A stretch of DNA of 64,000 bases from Fervidobacterium pennivorans DSM 9078 (GTDB lineage Bacteria > Thermotogota > Thermotogae > Thermotogales > Fervidobacteriaceae): the NCBI RefSeq assembly GCF_000235405.2, contig NC_017095.1, forward strand, positions 893,501-957,500, given 5' to 3'. Both the position numbers and the translations under genes were made by a program. A model generated the notes under the pieces. That model was not told the DNA's origin. It did no database searches and was given only the letters and a program-made list of their open reading frames with translations. Positions 18,166 through 30,330 of the stretch are shown piece by piece. Every line of letters begins with the position of its first letter. The first letter of the stretch is position 1.

Positions 18166-18316
18166 TTTAGTTTTTACTTTTTGAGTCAACTTGTTCATGT
18201 TATCCTTTTCACAATTGAATTTTACCACTTTTATTTGTGAAGTGCAATATTATTTAAGAAATAATAGATTAGAATTTTAACCTGTAGGGGGAAAATTTCA
18301 CAAACACATTCAAAAA
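18166..18316. other. Former upstream region of rex, now beyond the IS pair
   Basis: This region holds the right target duplicate and a leftward promoter-like pair at 18219-18247. Without the two elements and one duplicate it would directly abut the rex leader. No gene is seen. Confidence 0.5.
18219..18247 (-). promoter_or_regulatory. Probable native rex promoter, separated by the IS pair
   Basis: Read leftward, TTGCAC (18242-18247) and TAAAAT (18219-18224) are 17 bases apart, and the -10 is extended (TGGTAAAAT). It would have driven rex with a leader of about 55 bases before the two insertion sequences arrived. Confidence 0.5.
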
Positions 18317-18958
18317 TCAAAGACCCGTTTCAAAAGTTGTTAATATTACTTTAATTCTACCGGGGATTCTCGCGGAAGATTCAACAACGACAAGGTAGTT
18401 GCAAATTCTATCTGAACTGGTGCAGTCATAGCAAAATCCTTTCTGAACACATGGAGTTGACAAGTTAAGTCGCTTACTGTTCATTGGTGAGATAAACCTT
18501 AGTCTCTCACGTGCATCTTCTATATCCTTTACTACCTTGTTCACACTGGAAATAATTATTACATTTTTCGGTCCAAAAACAATCGCTGCTACTCTATTTC
18601 CATTACCATCCAGGAATACAAGTCTTCCATCTTCCGTGATAGCGTTAGCGCCTGAGAGATAGTAATCAACTGTAAAAGCTTTTAATTCAAGCTCTTTACG
18701 CTCTTCGGGTATTTTCGCTGCGTACCTGTCGTAGTATACGTATTTACCGTTTCTGAAGATATCCAAAACACCATTTTCAATCAACGTCAACGACCCACCA
18801 TTTGCAACTGTCGAACCTTCAGGCACAAGTTCGCGAACTTTTTTTAGTAGTTCTTCTTTGGAATTAACAATGTGAACTTCAAAATGCCTCCTTTTCATTT
18901 CTTTGGCTAGTCTTTCGGCAAGTGCTTTATACTTCCAAAGGTAAAGTTCTTCACGCAT
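18317..18958 (-). CDS. LUD-domain protein (lactate utilization family)
   Basis: A 213-residue protein of the LUD (DUF162) family related to LutC/YkgG. It has the fold's VANGGSLTLIENG segment near residue 52, AITEDGRLVFLDGNGNR near residue 107, and a cysteine cluster CVQKGFCYDCTSSDRICN near residue 170, typical of the stand-alone group. LutC proteins support lactate oxidation; the role of stand-alone members is less clear. No lutA or lutB lies nearby. The ATG at 18958 follows GGAGGTG. Confidence 0.85.
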   Translation of the reverse strand: MREELYLWKYKALAERLAKEMKRRHFEVHIVNSKEELLKKVRELVPEGSTVANGGSLTLIENGVLDIFRNGKYVYYDRYAAKIPEERKELELKAFTVDYYLSGANAITEDGRLVFLDGNGNRVAAIVFGPKNVIIISSVNKVVKDIEDARERLRFISPMNSKRLNLSTPCVQKGFCYDCTSSDRICNYLVVVESSARIPGRIKVILTTFETGL

Positions 18959-19004
18959 ACGAACACCTCCAAGGAAGTTTTAGAACTTGTAGAACTAAGA
19001 AAAC

Positions 19005-19031
19005 AAAAAACGGGACCTTTAAAAGGTCCCG
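19005..19031 (-). terminator. Terminator after tRNA-Asp
   Basis: On the minus strand CGGGACC and GGTCCCG form a seven-base-pair stem with a TTTTAAA loop, followed by six or more Ts. It lies between the tRNA and the LUD gene. Confidence 0.88.
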
Positions 19032-19039
19032 TCTTCACT

Positions 19040-19117
19040 TGGCGGGGACGACGAGATTTGAACTCGCGGCCACCGGTGTGACAGACCGGCGTGCTAACCA
19101 GGCTGCACCACGTCCCC
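19040..19117 (-). tRNA. tRNA-Asp (anticodon GTC)
   Basis: The minus strand folds as a tRNA: acceptor stem GGGGACG with CGTCCCC, anticodon stem CCGGT/ACCGG closing the loop CTGTCAC (anticodon GTC), T loop GTTCAAATC, discriminator G and an encoded CCA end. A terminator follows directly. Confidence 0.96.
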
Positions 19118-19156
19118 GTCTGCTTGCTTGAGCCAGCTTTCCACTGACCGTGGATA

Positions 19157-19185
19157 ATTTTGCCATAACTTCCCGTTGTTGTCAA
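19157..19185 (-). promoter_or_regulatory. Probable promoter of tRNA-Asp
   Basis: Read leftward, TTGACA (19180-19185) and CAAAAT (19157-19162) are separated by 17 bases, about 40 bases before the tRNA 5' end. The -35 is perfect and the -10 matches 4 of 6. Confidence 0.6.
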
Positions 19186-19318
19186 TAGGGATTTTTATAA
19201 CCTTTATGTTTACTCTGAAAATTAATTGTGAATTTTTATGATAGTGTTTTAAATAATTATTTCCGGAATTCAGTCAAAAATGCGCTTCTTTATACTTCTT
19301 TTAGGTATTTTAAGCTAC

Positions 19319-19347
19319 TTGACTATATGAAAGAAATGTTTTAAACT
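19319..19347 (+). promoter_or_regulatory. Promoter of the sensory hydrogenase operon
   Basis: TTGACT (19319-19324) and TAAACT (19342-19347) are 17 bases apart. The Rex-type dyad begins three bases after the -10, so bound repressor would cover the transcription start. Confidence 0.75.
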
Positions 19348-19350
19348 ATA

Positions 19351-19368
19351 TCGTGAAAGTAATCACGA
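19351..19368. promoter_or_regulatory. Rex-type operator
   Basis: TCGTGA-N6-TCACGA is a perfect 6+6 inverted repeat with the geometry of Rex sites (consensus near TTGTGAA-N4-TTCACAA). The same halves and spacing recur at 23466-23483 before hydC. Rex binding is an inference from site form, position and the two rex genes in the window. Confidence 0.78.
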
Positions 19369-19420
19369 ATACACAAAAAATACTAAACGTACTTCCCATT
19401 TCAAAGTGAGGGGACAAGAA

Positions 19421-19708
19421 ATGAACAATTCAAAAAGTGATGAAACTAAACTTGTAGTTTACGTATGCTTAGGAAGTTCATGCCATCTAAAAGGTGCGTA
19501 CAAGATAGTTGAGAAGCTCAAAGAATCTCTTATAGACTCACGTATTGAACTACGTGGGAGTCTTTGCATGGGCAATTGTTCGGAAGGGGTTAATGTAAGG
19601 TTTGGTAATGAACGTGTTGGAAATGTAAGCTTATTAAACGTGGAAAACTTGATTGAGAAAATCAAGGAAAGTCTCAAGGTGATAAATGAAAGCGAAGAAA
19701 GTAGGTGA
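19421..19708 (+). CDS. Thioredoxin-like [2Fe-2S] ferredoxin of the sensory hydrogenase operon
   Basis: A 95-residue thioredoxin-like ferredoxin with a four-cysteine pattern: YVCLGSSCHLKG and GSLCMGNCSEG. The same fold occurs in HydC/NuoE, at the HydB N-terminus and at the HydA C-terminus, all encoded just downstream. I chose the ATG at 19421 because the in-frame GTG at 19406 overlaps the GAGGGG ribosome site. As first gene of the operon it is likely an electron carrier for the sensory hydrogenase (inference). Confidence 0.88.
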   Translation: MNNSKSDETKLVVYVCLGSSCHLKGAYKIVEKLKESLIDSRIELRGSLCMGNCSEGVNVRFGNERVGNVSLLNVENLIEKIKESLKVINESEESR

Positions 19709-19715
19709 AAAAGCA

Positions 19716-21410
19716 ATGATAACAATCACAAGAAGCAGGTATATATTATCTGATAAGGCTAACTGTACGTATTGTTACAAATGCCTCAGGAATTGTCCAG
19801 TCAAAGCTATTAGCTTCAAACAAGGTGAATCGTTTGTTATTGAAGAGGAATGTGTGCTTTGCGGCACTTGTGTCAATATATGTCCGCAAAATGCGAAGCA
19901 ATACAGAAATGATGTCGAGAACTTCTTAAGTCTTGTGAGGAAACCTTTTATTTTGTCAATAGCTCCTTCTTTCTACGCTTATTTCAAAGAACCTTTTAAA
20001 GTCTTGTCCTTGCTTAAACAGTTAGGCTGCGTGTATATCTCTGAAACCTCTATTGGAGCAGAATACGTGTCAGCAGAGTATGCTAAGATATTTTCACATA
20101 GCAATAAACCTCTAATCACAACGGCGTGTCCTGTTGTTGTTGAACTCGTTGAAAAGTATTTTCCAGAATATGCTGATTATCTGTTTAAAGTTAAGTCCCC
20201 TGCAAGCGTTCATGCAGAGTTCCTGAAACATATGTTCGGAAATTTGCCAAAAGTTTTTGTTAGTCCGTGCATTGCGAAAAAGAAGGAACTTGAGGATGTG
20301 TTTGATGTAGTCTTGACTTTCGAAGAATTCGAAAATGGATTAGAAAAAATCTTTCACGAGAGTAACAATACTACCAAAGGGATAGCCACTTTGTTAGAAA
20401 ATATGCCGCAAACTTATCCAGACCCGCCACATCCAATCAGAGCGAGGTTTTATCCATCCTCCAAAGGAGTTGTTGATTCAGCTGCTGCATATGTTGGAGA
20501 AAATTTCCCATATTACGTGCTTGAAGGTGTTGAAAACATAATAGATTTCTTTAAGACGTTCAATGGTTTCAATGAAAAGATACTTATAGAAGCATCTGCA
20601 TGTGTCGGGGGCTGTATTAACGGTCCCACTATGAAAAAGGAAGACAACATATTATTAAGACATTCAAGGCTTCAAAAAGCTATTCGAATTTTAGAAAGTC
20701 TAAATGTAAAAAAGGTGGATAGGTTTTCGGTTCCCTTTGATCTGAAACGTTCTTTGAAAATACGAAAGGTCGAATACAATATACCTGAGTCAGAAGTTGA
20801 ACGTATTTTTGCAGAGATGGGAAAGACGGATCCTGAAAAGATATTAGACTGTACCGGCTGTGGATATGAAACGTGTCGTGACAAAGCAGTTGCTATTGCC
20901 GTTGGTAAGGCAGAAAAAGAAATGTGTTTTGCATATTTAGTTGAAAAGGTTTCCTCTGTGAGTAACCTTGTTGTTGAGGAAACACCAAATGCAATTGTGA
21001 TATTCAAAGATTCAAAAATTCTGTATATAAACAATGCAGCAGGGATTCTGTTTGCGAATTATCCGGAAGATATGATTATCAGTATTTGCCAAAGGGCAAA
21101 AGAAAGCTCAAACAAAATACATGAGCTTTATATTAATTCAAGAAAGGTCTATCTGTATCCGAAGGTTTTTGACTTACCAGACGATGGAGGCATAGTTGTT
21201 CTATTTGTAGACCTTACGGAGATGGTCCAACAAAGAGAACACATGAACGAGCTGAGAAGACGAACTATTGAAAAAATAGATGAAGTTTTGAACGAGCAAA
21301 TGAAATTGGCTCAAGACATAGCAAGTTTGCTTGGCGAATCGATAGCGGAAACAAAATCTAGGTTCGCAGAATTCAAGAAATTCCTGGGGGAAGAAAATGT
21401 TGACAACTGA
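19716..21410 (+). CDS. hydS: Sensory [FeFe]-hydrogenase, HydS type, with PAS domain
   Basis: A 564-residue protein. Domains in order: two [4Fe-4S] ferredoxin motifs (residues 17-60), an H-cluster domain, a four-cysteine Fe-S domain (CTGCGYETC...EKEMC, about 387-410), a PAS domain (about 425-510) and a C-terminal coiled coil. H-cluster motifs are TTACP (135; the proton-relay cysteine of TSCCP is alanine), SPCIAKKKELE (Cys185) and ASACVGGCINGP (Cys296, Cys300). The Ala substitution and PAS output domain mark a group C sensory enzyme, not a catalytic one. The ATG at 19716 follows AGGTGA at the preceding stop. It overlaps the phosphatase gene by 14 bases. Confidence 0.92.
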   Translation: MITITRSRYILSDKANCTYCYKCLRNCPVKAISFKQGESFVIEEECVLCGTCVNICPQNAKQYRNDVENFLSLVRKPFILSIAPSFYAYFKEPFKVLSLLKQLGCVYISETSIGAEYVSAEYAKIFSHSNKPLITTACPVVVELVEKYFPEYADYLFKVKSPASVHAEFLKHMFGNLPKVFVSPCIAKKKELEDVFDVVLTFEEFENGLEKIFHESNNTTKGIATLLENMPQTYPDPPHPIRARFYPSSKGVVDSAAAYVGENFPYYVLEGVENIIDFFKTFNGFNEKILIEASACVGGCINGPTMKKEDNILLRHSRLQKAIRILESLNVKKVDRFSVPFDLKRSLKIRKVEYNIPESEVERIFAEMGKTDPEKILDCTGCGYETCRDKAVAIAVGKAEKEMCFAYLVEKVSSVSNLVVEETPNAIVIFKDSKILYINNAAGILFANYPEDMIISICQRAKESSNKIHELYINSRKVYLYPKVFDLPDDGGIVVLFVDLTEMVQQREHMNELRRRTIEKIDEVLNEQMKLAQDIASLLGESIAETKSRFAEFKKFLGEENVDN

Positions 21411-22536
21411 GATATATTACGCACAAAAGAACAAAGCCGGCGAAGAGGTTTGCGGTGATACGGTAAAGTTTAAAAAGACCGAAGAAAAAACTGTTGTAAG
21501 TGTTTCAGATGGGCTTGGTAGTGGAATAAAGGCAAGCATCCTTTCAACCTTGACCGCTTCTATGGCTACAACGATGTTGCTCAGCGATGTGCCTATTTCT
21601 GAGGTCTTTTCGTCTATCATTTCAACGCTTCCAACGTGTAAAGTTCGGGGAATAAGTTATGCGACACTTGCCACTTGTTATGTTAACCATGTGAGTGGAG
21701 ATTGCCATATCTTTGAGTACGATTTTCCTGTAGTCCTCTTCTACAGAGAAGGTGAGTTCGTTGAGCTTGAAAAGAAAGTACACGAAATACAGGGTAGAAA
21801 AGTTCTCGAAAGCGGTATTCAAATTAAGCCCGGAGATATCGTCTTTTTGATGACAGATGGTATTTCGCAAGCGGGTATGGGAACTGTGAAGTATCCATTT
21901 GGTTTCGGAGTAGATAACGTTAAAAAAGAATTGAAGAATTTACTCGATAACAAGGTTGATTTGCAGAGTATCACAAAACATCTTGTTAGACTTGCCGAAG
22001 CACTTGACAGAGGCACAAAAGGTGATGACGCAACTGTTTGTGCGATAAAAATCAGAGAGAGAAGAAATCTAACAATCATGGTTGGACCACCTGAAAAGAA
22101 AGAGAATGACAAGATAGTTGTTGAGAAACTGATGAATGCAGAAGGTAAAAAAGTCATTTGTGGTGGGACGACGAGCCAAATTGTTGAGAAAATACTTGGT
22201 AAAAAGGTGGAGATAGATTTCTCAAGTATATCGGAATATTCCCCACCTATAGGATATATGGAGGGTGTAGACCTGGTTACTGAGGGAATTATCACATTGT
22301 CGCAGGTTTTCAGATACTATGAAAACCAAGACACAACTTTGGGTATTGGTGCTCAAAAACTTATCGATATGCTCGAAGAAGCTGATGTTATAACTTTTTT
22401 GGTTGGTAGGGCTATAAATCCCGCCCACCAAAACCCACTTTTTTCACATGATATCTCTTTGAAATTTAGGCTTATTCATGATATCTCTCAAACACTTAAA
22501 AAGCGTGGCAAGGTTGTAAAGATAGAGTATTACTGA
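21397..22536 (+). CDS. SpoIIE-type PP2C serine phosphatase
   Basis: A 379-residue protein. Residues 1-220 carry the SpoIIE/PP2C phosphatase core with the metal-binding motifs VSDGLGSGIKA (about 34), LMTDGISQAGMG (about 150) and GTKGDDATVCAIKI (about 210). A C-terminal domain of about 150 residues is less familiar. It is coupled to hydS, suggesting that H2 or redox sensing controls dephosphorylation of a partner protein (inference). No anti-sigma factor or STAS antagonist is encoded nearby. A terminator follows. Confidence 0.9.
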   Translation: MLTTEIYYAQKNKAGEEVCGDTVKFKKTEEKTVVSVSDGLGSGIKASILSTLTASMATTMLLSDVPISEVFSSIISTLPTCKVRGISYATLATCYVNHVSGDCHIFEYDFPVVLFYREGEFVELEKKVHEIQGRKVLESGIQIKPGDIVFLMTDGISQAGMGTVKYPFGFGVDNVKKELKNLLDNKVDLQSITKHLVRLAEALDRGTKGDDATVCAIKIRERRNLTIMVGPPEKKENDKIVVEKLMNAEGKKVICGGTTSQIVEKILGKKVEIDFSSISEYSPPIGYMEGVDLVTEGIITLSQVFRYYENQDTTLGIGAQKLIDMLEEADVITFLVGRAINPAHQNPLFSHDISLKFRLIHDISQTLKKRGKVVKIEYY

Positions 22537-22569
22537 TTCAACATGAGGCTTTTCAGAACAACAATGGAG

Positions 22570-22597
22570 AGAGGCTAGGAATATAGCCTCTTTTTAT
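22570..22597 (+). terminator. Terminator of the sensory hydrogenase operon
   Basis: AGAGGCTA pairs with TAGCCTCT around a six-base loop and is followed by TTTTATT. Confidence 0.88.
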
Positions 22598-22649
22598 TTA
22601 CTATCTAAGTTCTTCTGTTACTATCTAAAAATGCATTTTTCACCAGGAT

Positions 22650-22940
22650 TTGATTCTCGAAAGAAAGGTTAATGAGAACAACACAAACGTTAGCAACCTC
22701 GAAGATGGAACTCTCGAAGGTTATCTTACCACTTTCACAAGTTACATCTCACTTGCGGCAAATCTTGCCATTGCTGTTAAAGTAACAGACTTTATGCAAC
22801 TTAAGGTTGGAACAATTGCAATTGTTGGATATTCGCTAGACGGATGGCTTGTTAATGGTAAACCTCTTCAAGGACTAGCACAATACAGCAATTTTTTGCT
22901 GACGTATGGATTCTACGGAGGAGTTGGCTTCGGGTTATAA
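22650..22940 (+). pseudogene. Orphan ORF, possible C-terminal remnant of a beta-barrel or surface protein
   Basis: A 96-codon frame opens at a TTG with only a poor ribosome site and a stop just upstream. The peptide is rich in alternating hydrophobic, aromatic and glycine residues and ends YGFYGGVGFGL, like the last strands of a beta-barrel. I do not recognise a family. No promoter is visible, and it follows the terminator of the preceding operon. It may be the tail of a decayed gene or a small real gene. Confidence 0.35.
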
Positions 22941-23434
22941 CGAAATTACAAAACAAATAACGTAGCTGTGCTTCTACATACTTTTAATGTTGTTATCTGT
23001 CTTTGCCAATTACCACACGCTTTATCTTTATCATTCCAACAATTCTCAAGTGTTATTTCAGAAGAGGCTAATTTGCAAGGAAAATGGCAAACAAACATTT
23101 AACCTTTCTTATCTAATAATAATTTCCTTTTCTCGTCATAACGGGAGAAAAGATGTATGACTTTTCGATGCTTTTTATACCTTTCACTTGCTAAAACCTG
23201 CCCACAGACCAATCCTTAAGGTCTGCAACGATTGTGTTGTATCTACAAAAGTAGTTTCAAGATACTTATTCAGAATTCCCTGCAAAAGGTCACCCATCCT
23301 TTCTTAAGCTTCTCATCCAAACTAAACCCATCGATTTGAAAAAGACAGAGTGAGTAAAAGCCTATTTATTAGGTATTTATTAGGTAATCACACTCATTGC
23401 GAATTTATGTCGTGAAAAATTTCTAAATTACCCC
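22941..23434. other. Gene-free stretch before the hydABC promoter
   Basis: About 490 AT-rich bases with no credible gene. The only pattern noted is a two-unit tandem repeat of TATTTATTAGG at 23363-23384. It could be decayed coding sequence together with the orphan frame at 22650. Confidence 0.5.
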
Positions 23435-23463
23435 TTGACAGAGACAGCATTTTGTTTTATGCT
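23435..23463 (+). promoter_or_regulatory. Promoter of the hydCBA operon
   Basis: A perfect TTGACA (23435-23440) and TATGCT (23458-23463) are 17 bases apart. The Rex-type dyad starts three bases after the -10, the same arrangement as at 19319. Confidence 0.78.
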
Positions 23464-23465
23464 AT

Positions 23466-23483
23466 TCGTGAAAAGTATCACGA
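23466..23483. promoter_or_regulatory. Rex-type operator
   Basis: TCGTGA-N6-TCACGA has both half-sites identical to the dyad at 19351-19368 and lies over the predicted transcription start of hydCBA. Binding by one or both Rex proteins is inferred. Confidence 0.78.
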
Positions 23484-23515
23484 TAGGTTGTACGCAAAGA
23501 ATGTAGCAAAGATAG

Positions 23516-25929
<2,414 letters not shown>

Positions 25930-25963
25930 TCCTCAAGACCTGATTGTTAGTTTGGGAGGGTGA

Positions 25964-28619
<2,656 letters not shown>

Positions 28620-28671
28620 TATTACGATATCCAAGCAATGTTTGGACAGTTAGTCGGCCTTCGAACAATAG

Positions 28672-28759
28672 TGCGCCACGCGCATATACATAGTGAGGAA
28701 CGACCTCACAACGGCCACCACACCTTCCCACCCCGGTTAGCAACCGGGGACTTTTTTTT
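28672..28759 (+). ncRNA. GC-rich stretch with three consecutive perfect hairpins
   Basis: Stem-loops are TGCGC-CAC-GCGCA (28672-28684), GTGAGG-AACGA-CCTCAC (28693-28709) and CCCCGGTT-AGC-AACCGGGG (28731-28749), the last followed by eight Ts. The stretch is far richer in GC than its surroundings, as structured RNAs of thermophiles are. No protein-coding signal stands out. It could be a small RNA, an mRNA 3' structure of the hydrogenase operon, or the end of a lost mobile element. Confidence 0.35.
28731..28759 (+). terminator. Terminator of the hydrogenase operon
   Basis: CCCCGGTT and AACCGGGG form an eight-base-pair stem with an AGC loop, followed by ACTTTTTTTT. Confidence 0.9.
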
Positions 28760-28766
28760 ACAAACG

Positions 28767-28794
28767 AAAAATGCCGGGTTATCCCGGCATTTTC
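28767..28794. terminator. Terminator between the hydrogenase operon and the peptidase gene
   Basis: ATGCCGGG and CCCGGCAT pair around TTAT with AAAA before and TTTT after, so it can end the leftward carboxypeptidase transcript and back up the rightward one. Confidence 0.88.
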
Positions 28795-28826
28795 CATTGT
28801 TTTTCGTTAGTTTAATGCTCAGAAGT

Positions 28827-30296
28827 TCAGAGTTCTATCCCATACACCTTCGAGTATTTTTCTTTCACGTATCTAACAAATGGTTCGTAAGATAGTGGCT
28901 TACCGGTTACCATCTTGATTAATTCAGCAGGTTCATACATTTTCCCTTTCGAGTGAATCTTTTCTCGCAGAAAGTCTTTGATGACATAGAACTCTCCCTT
29001 TGAAACTATATCTTCAAAGTCAATTTCTTCTTCTAACTTCTCAAATATTTGAGCAGCGTAAAGATTACCAAGTGCATACGTTGGGAAGTAACCAAAGTTT
29101 CCACCATACCAGTGCGGGTCTTGCATGCAACCGAGCGTGTTATTCGGGACTTCCAAGCCTATATACTTTTTGAATAATTCATTCCACTTTTCGGGGATAT
29201 CTTTCACACTCAATTCACCGTTGATTAATGCGCGTTCAATTTCGAATCGTATGATTATATGTAAGTTATACGTTACCTCATCAGCTTCTGTTCTGATGTA
29301 GGACCTTTGGACTCTGTTCACTGCTCTCCAAATATCTTCAACCGTGTAGTTTTTCATTTCTGGAACAATTTCCACAAACTTTTGGTATATTCCTTTCCAG
29401 AATGCCAGGCTCCTACCCACTATATTCTCCCAAAAACGGGATTGACTTTCATCAAAACCATACGAAGCACTGCTACCAATTGGTAAACCATAGAATTCTG
29501 CCGGAATGGAGAGCGCATACAACGCATGCCCAAATTCATGAATCGTTGAATAGATAGAGTTCCTCATATCGTTCGCAATATACCTTGTTGTTATACGCAC
29601 ATCGTTTAGACCTATCGGATTAGTAAATGGATGTGCTGATACATCTAACCTGCCCTTGTTGAAATCGTACTTAAGGTAATGCAATAACCAAGTACTAAAT
29701 TCCTTTTGTTTTTCAACACTGATTTCTCTATCAAATGGGTCTTCTGTTTTTGGTAGGCTCTCTATTTTCTTAAGCACTTCGAGAGTAAAAGTCTTAACAT
29801 TGTTAAATATCTGCTCCACACTCATTGCTCTCATACCAGGTTCGTAAAGGTCAAGTAAAGCGTCGTATGGTTCTTCATCGTAACCTAAAATCTCTGCATA
29901 CTTTCTGGATAGTTCTACAAGTTTTTCAAGCAAGGGTCTTACTTCTTCAAAATCTCCTCTTGGTTTTGCAATTTCCCATTTCTGTTCAAGCATCGTTGAA
30001 GTCATCATTATCTCCTGAAAGAGTTCTGGAGGAACTTTTTTATACTTGTAATACTCCTTCTTTCCAACAGAAACTATCTTTTCTTCGATTTCATTTTGTG
30101 GTTGTGCAGTTTCCAAAAGTGTGCCAAGAGCATCATCGATCATGGATTTGAAAGCATAGGTGCCTATTTCGGATAAAACCTCTGCCCTGTAAGGACCTGC
30201 ATCTTTTGGCATATAAGTCTGCATATCCCAGTAAAGTAAAGAAGCTGCGCTGTAATACTTTGCCACCCGTTTGTAGTAATTCTTTAGCTCTTCCAT
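28827..30296 (-). CDS. M32-family metallocarboxypeptidase (Taq type)
   Basis: A 489-residue thermostable carboxypeptidase of family M32, which removes C-terminal residues from peptides. The zinc motif HEFGHALYAL is near residue 255 and the third-ligand region ESQSRFWENIVGRS about 30 residues on. The ATG at 30296 follows AGGAGG at 7 bases. The protein lacks a signal peptide and probably works in the cytoplasm on imported or recycled peptides. It follows YifB in the same direction with a gap of 34 bases. Confidence 0.92.
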   Translation of the reverse strand: MEELKNYYKRVAKYYSAASLLYWDMQTYMPKDAGPYRAEVLSEIGTYAFKSMIDDALGTLLETAQPQNEIEEKIVSVGKKEYYKYKKVPPELFQEIMMTSTMLEQKWEIAKPRGDFEEVRPLLEKLVELSRKYAEILGYDEEPYDALLDLYEPGMRAMSVEQIFNNVKTFTLEVLKKIESLPKTEDPFDREISVEKQKEFSTWLLHYLKYDFNKGRLDVSAHPFTNPIGLNDVRITTRYIANDMRNSIYSTIHEFGHALYALSIPAEFYGLPIGSSASYGFDESQSRFWENIVGRSLAFWKGIYQKFVEIVPEMKNYTVEDIWRAVNRVQRSYIRTEADEVTYNLHIIIRFEIERALINGELSVKDIPEKWNELFKKYIGLEVPNNTLGCMQDPHWYGGNFGYFPTYALGNLYAAQIFEKLEEEIDFEDIVSKGEFYVIKDFLREKIHSKGKMYEPAELIKMVTGKPLSYEPFVRYVKEKYSKVYGIEL

Positions 30297-30330
30297 ATAT
30301 ACTCCTCCTAACTTCTCTAATAACATATCA

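Larger units (their letters stand above)
19118..19420. other. Divergent regulatory region between tRNA-Asp and the sensory hydrogenase operon
   Basis: The gap holds the leftward tRNA promoter, the rightward operon promoter at 19319-19347 and the Rex-type dyad at 19351-19368. No gene is supported. Confidence 0.6.

Noticed and set aside
18907-19185. 92-codon minus-strand frame across the tRNA gene
   Set aside because: It runs through tRNA-Asp and its terminator, so it cannot be a real gene.
23363-23384. Direct repeat TATTTATTAGG twice, considered as CRISPR or iterons
   Set aside because: Only two adjacent copies, no spacers and no cas or rep genes.
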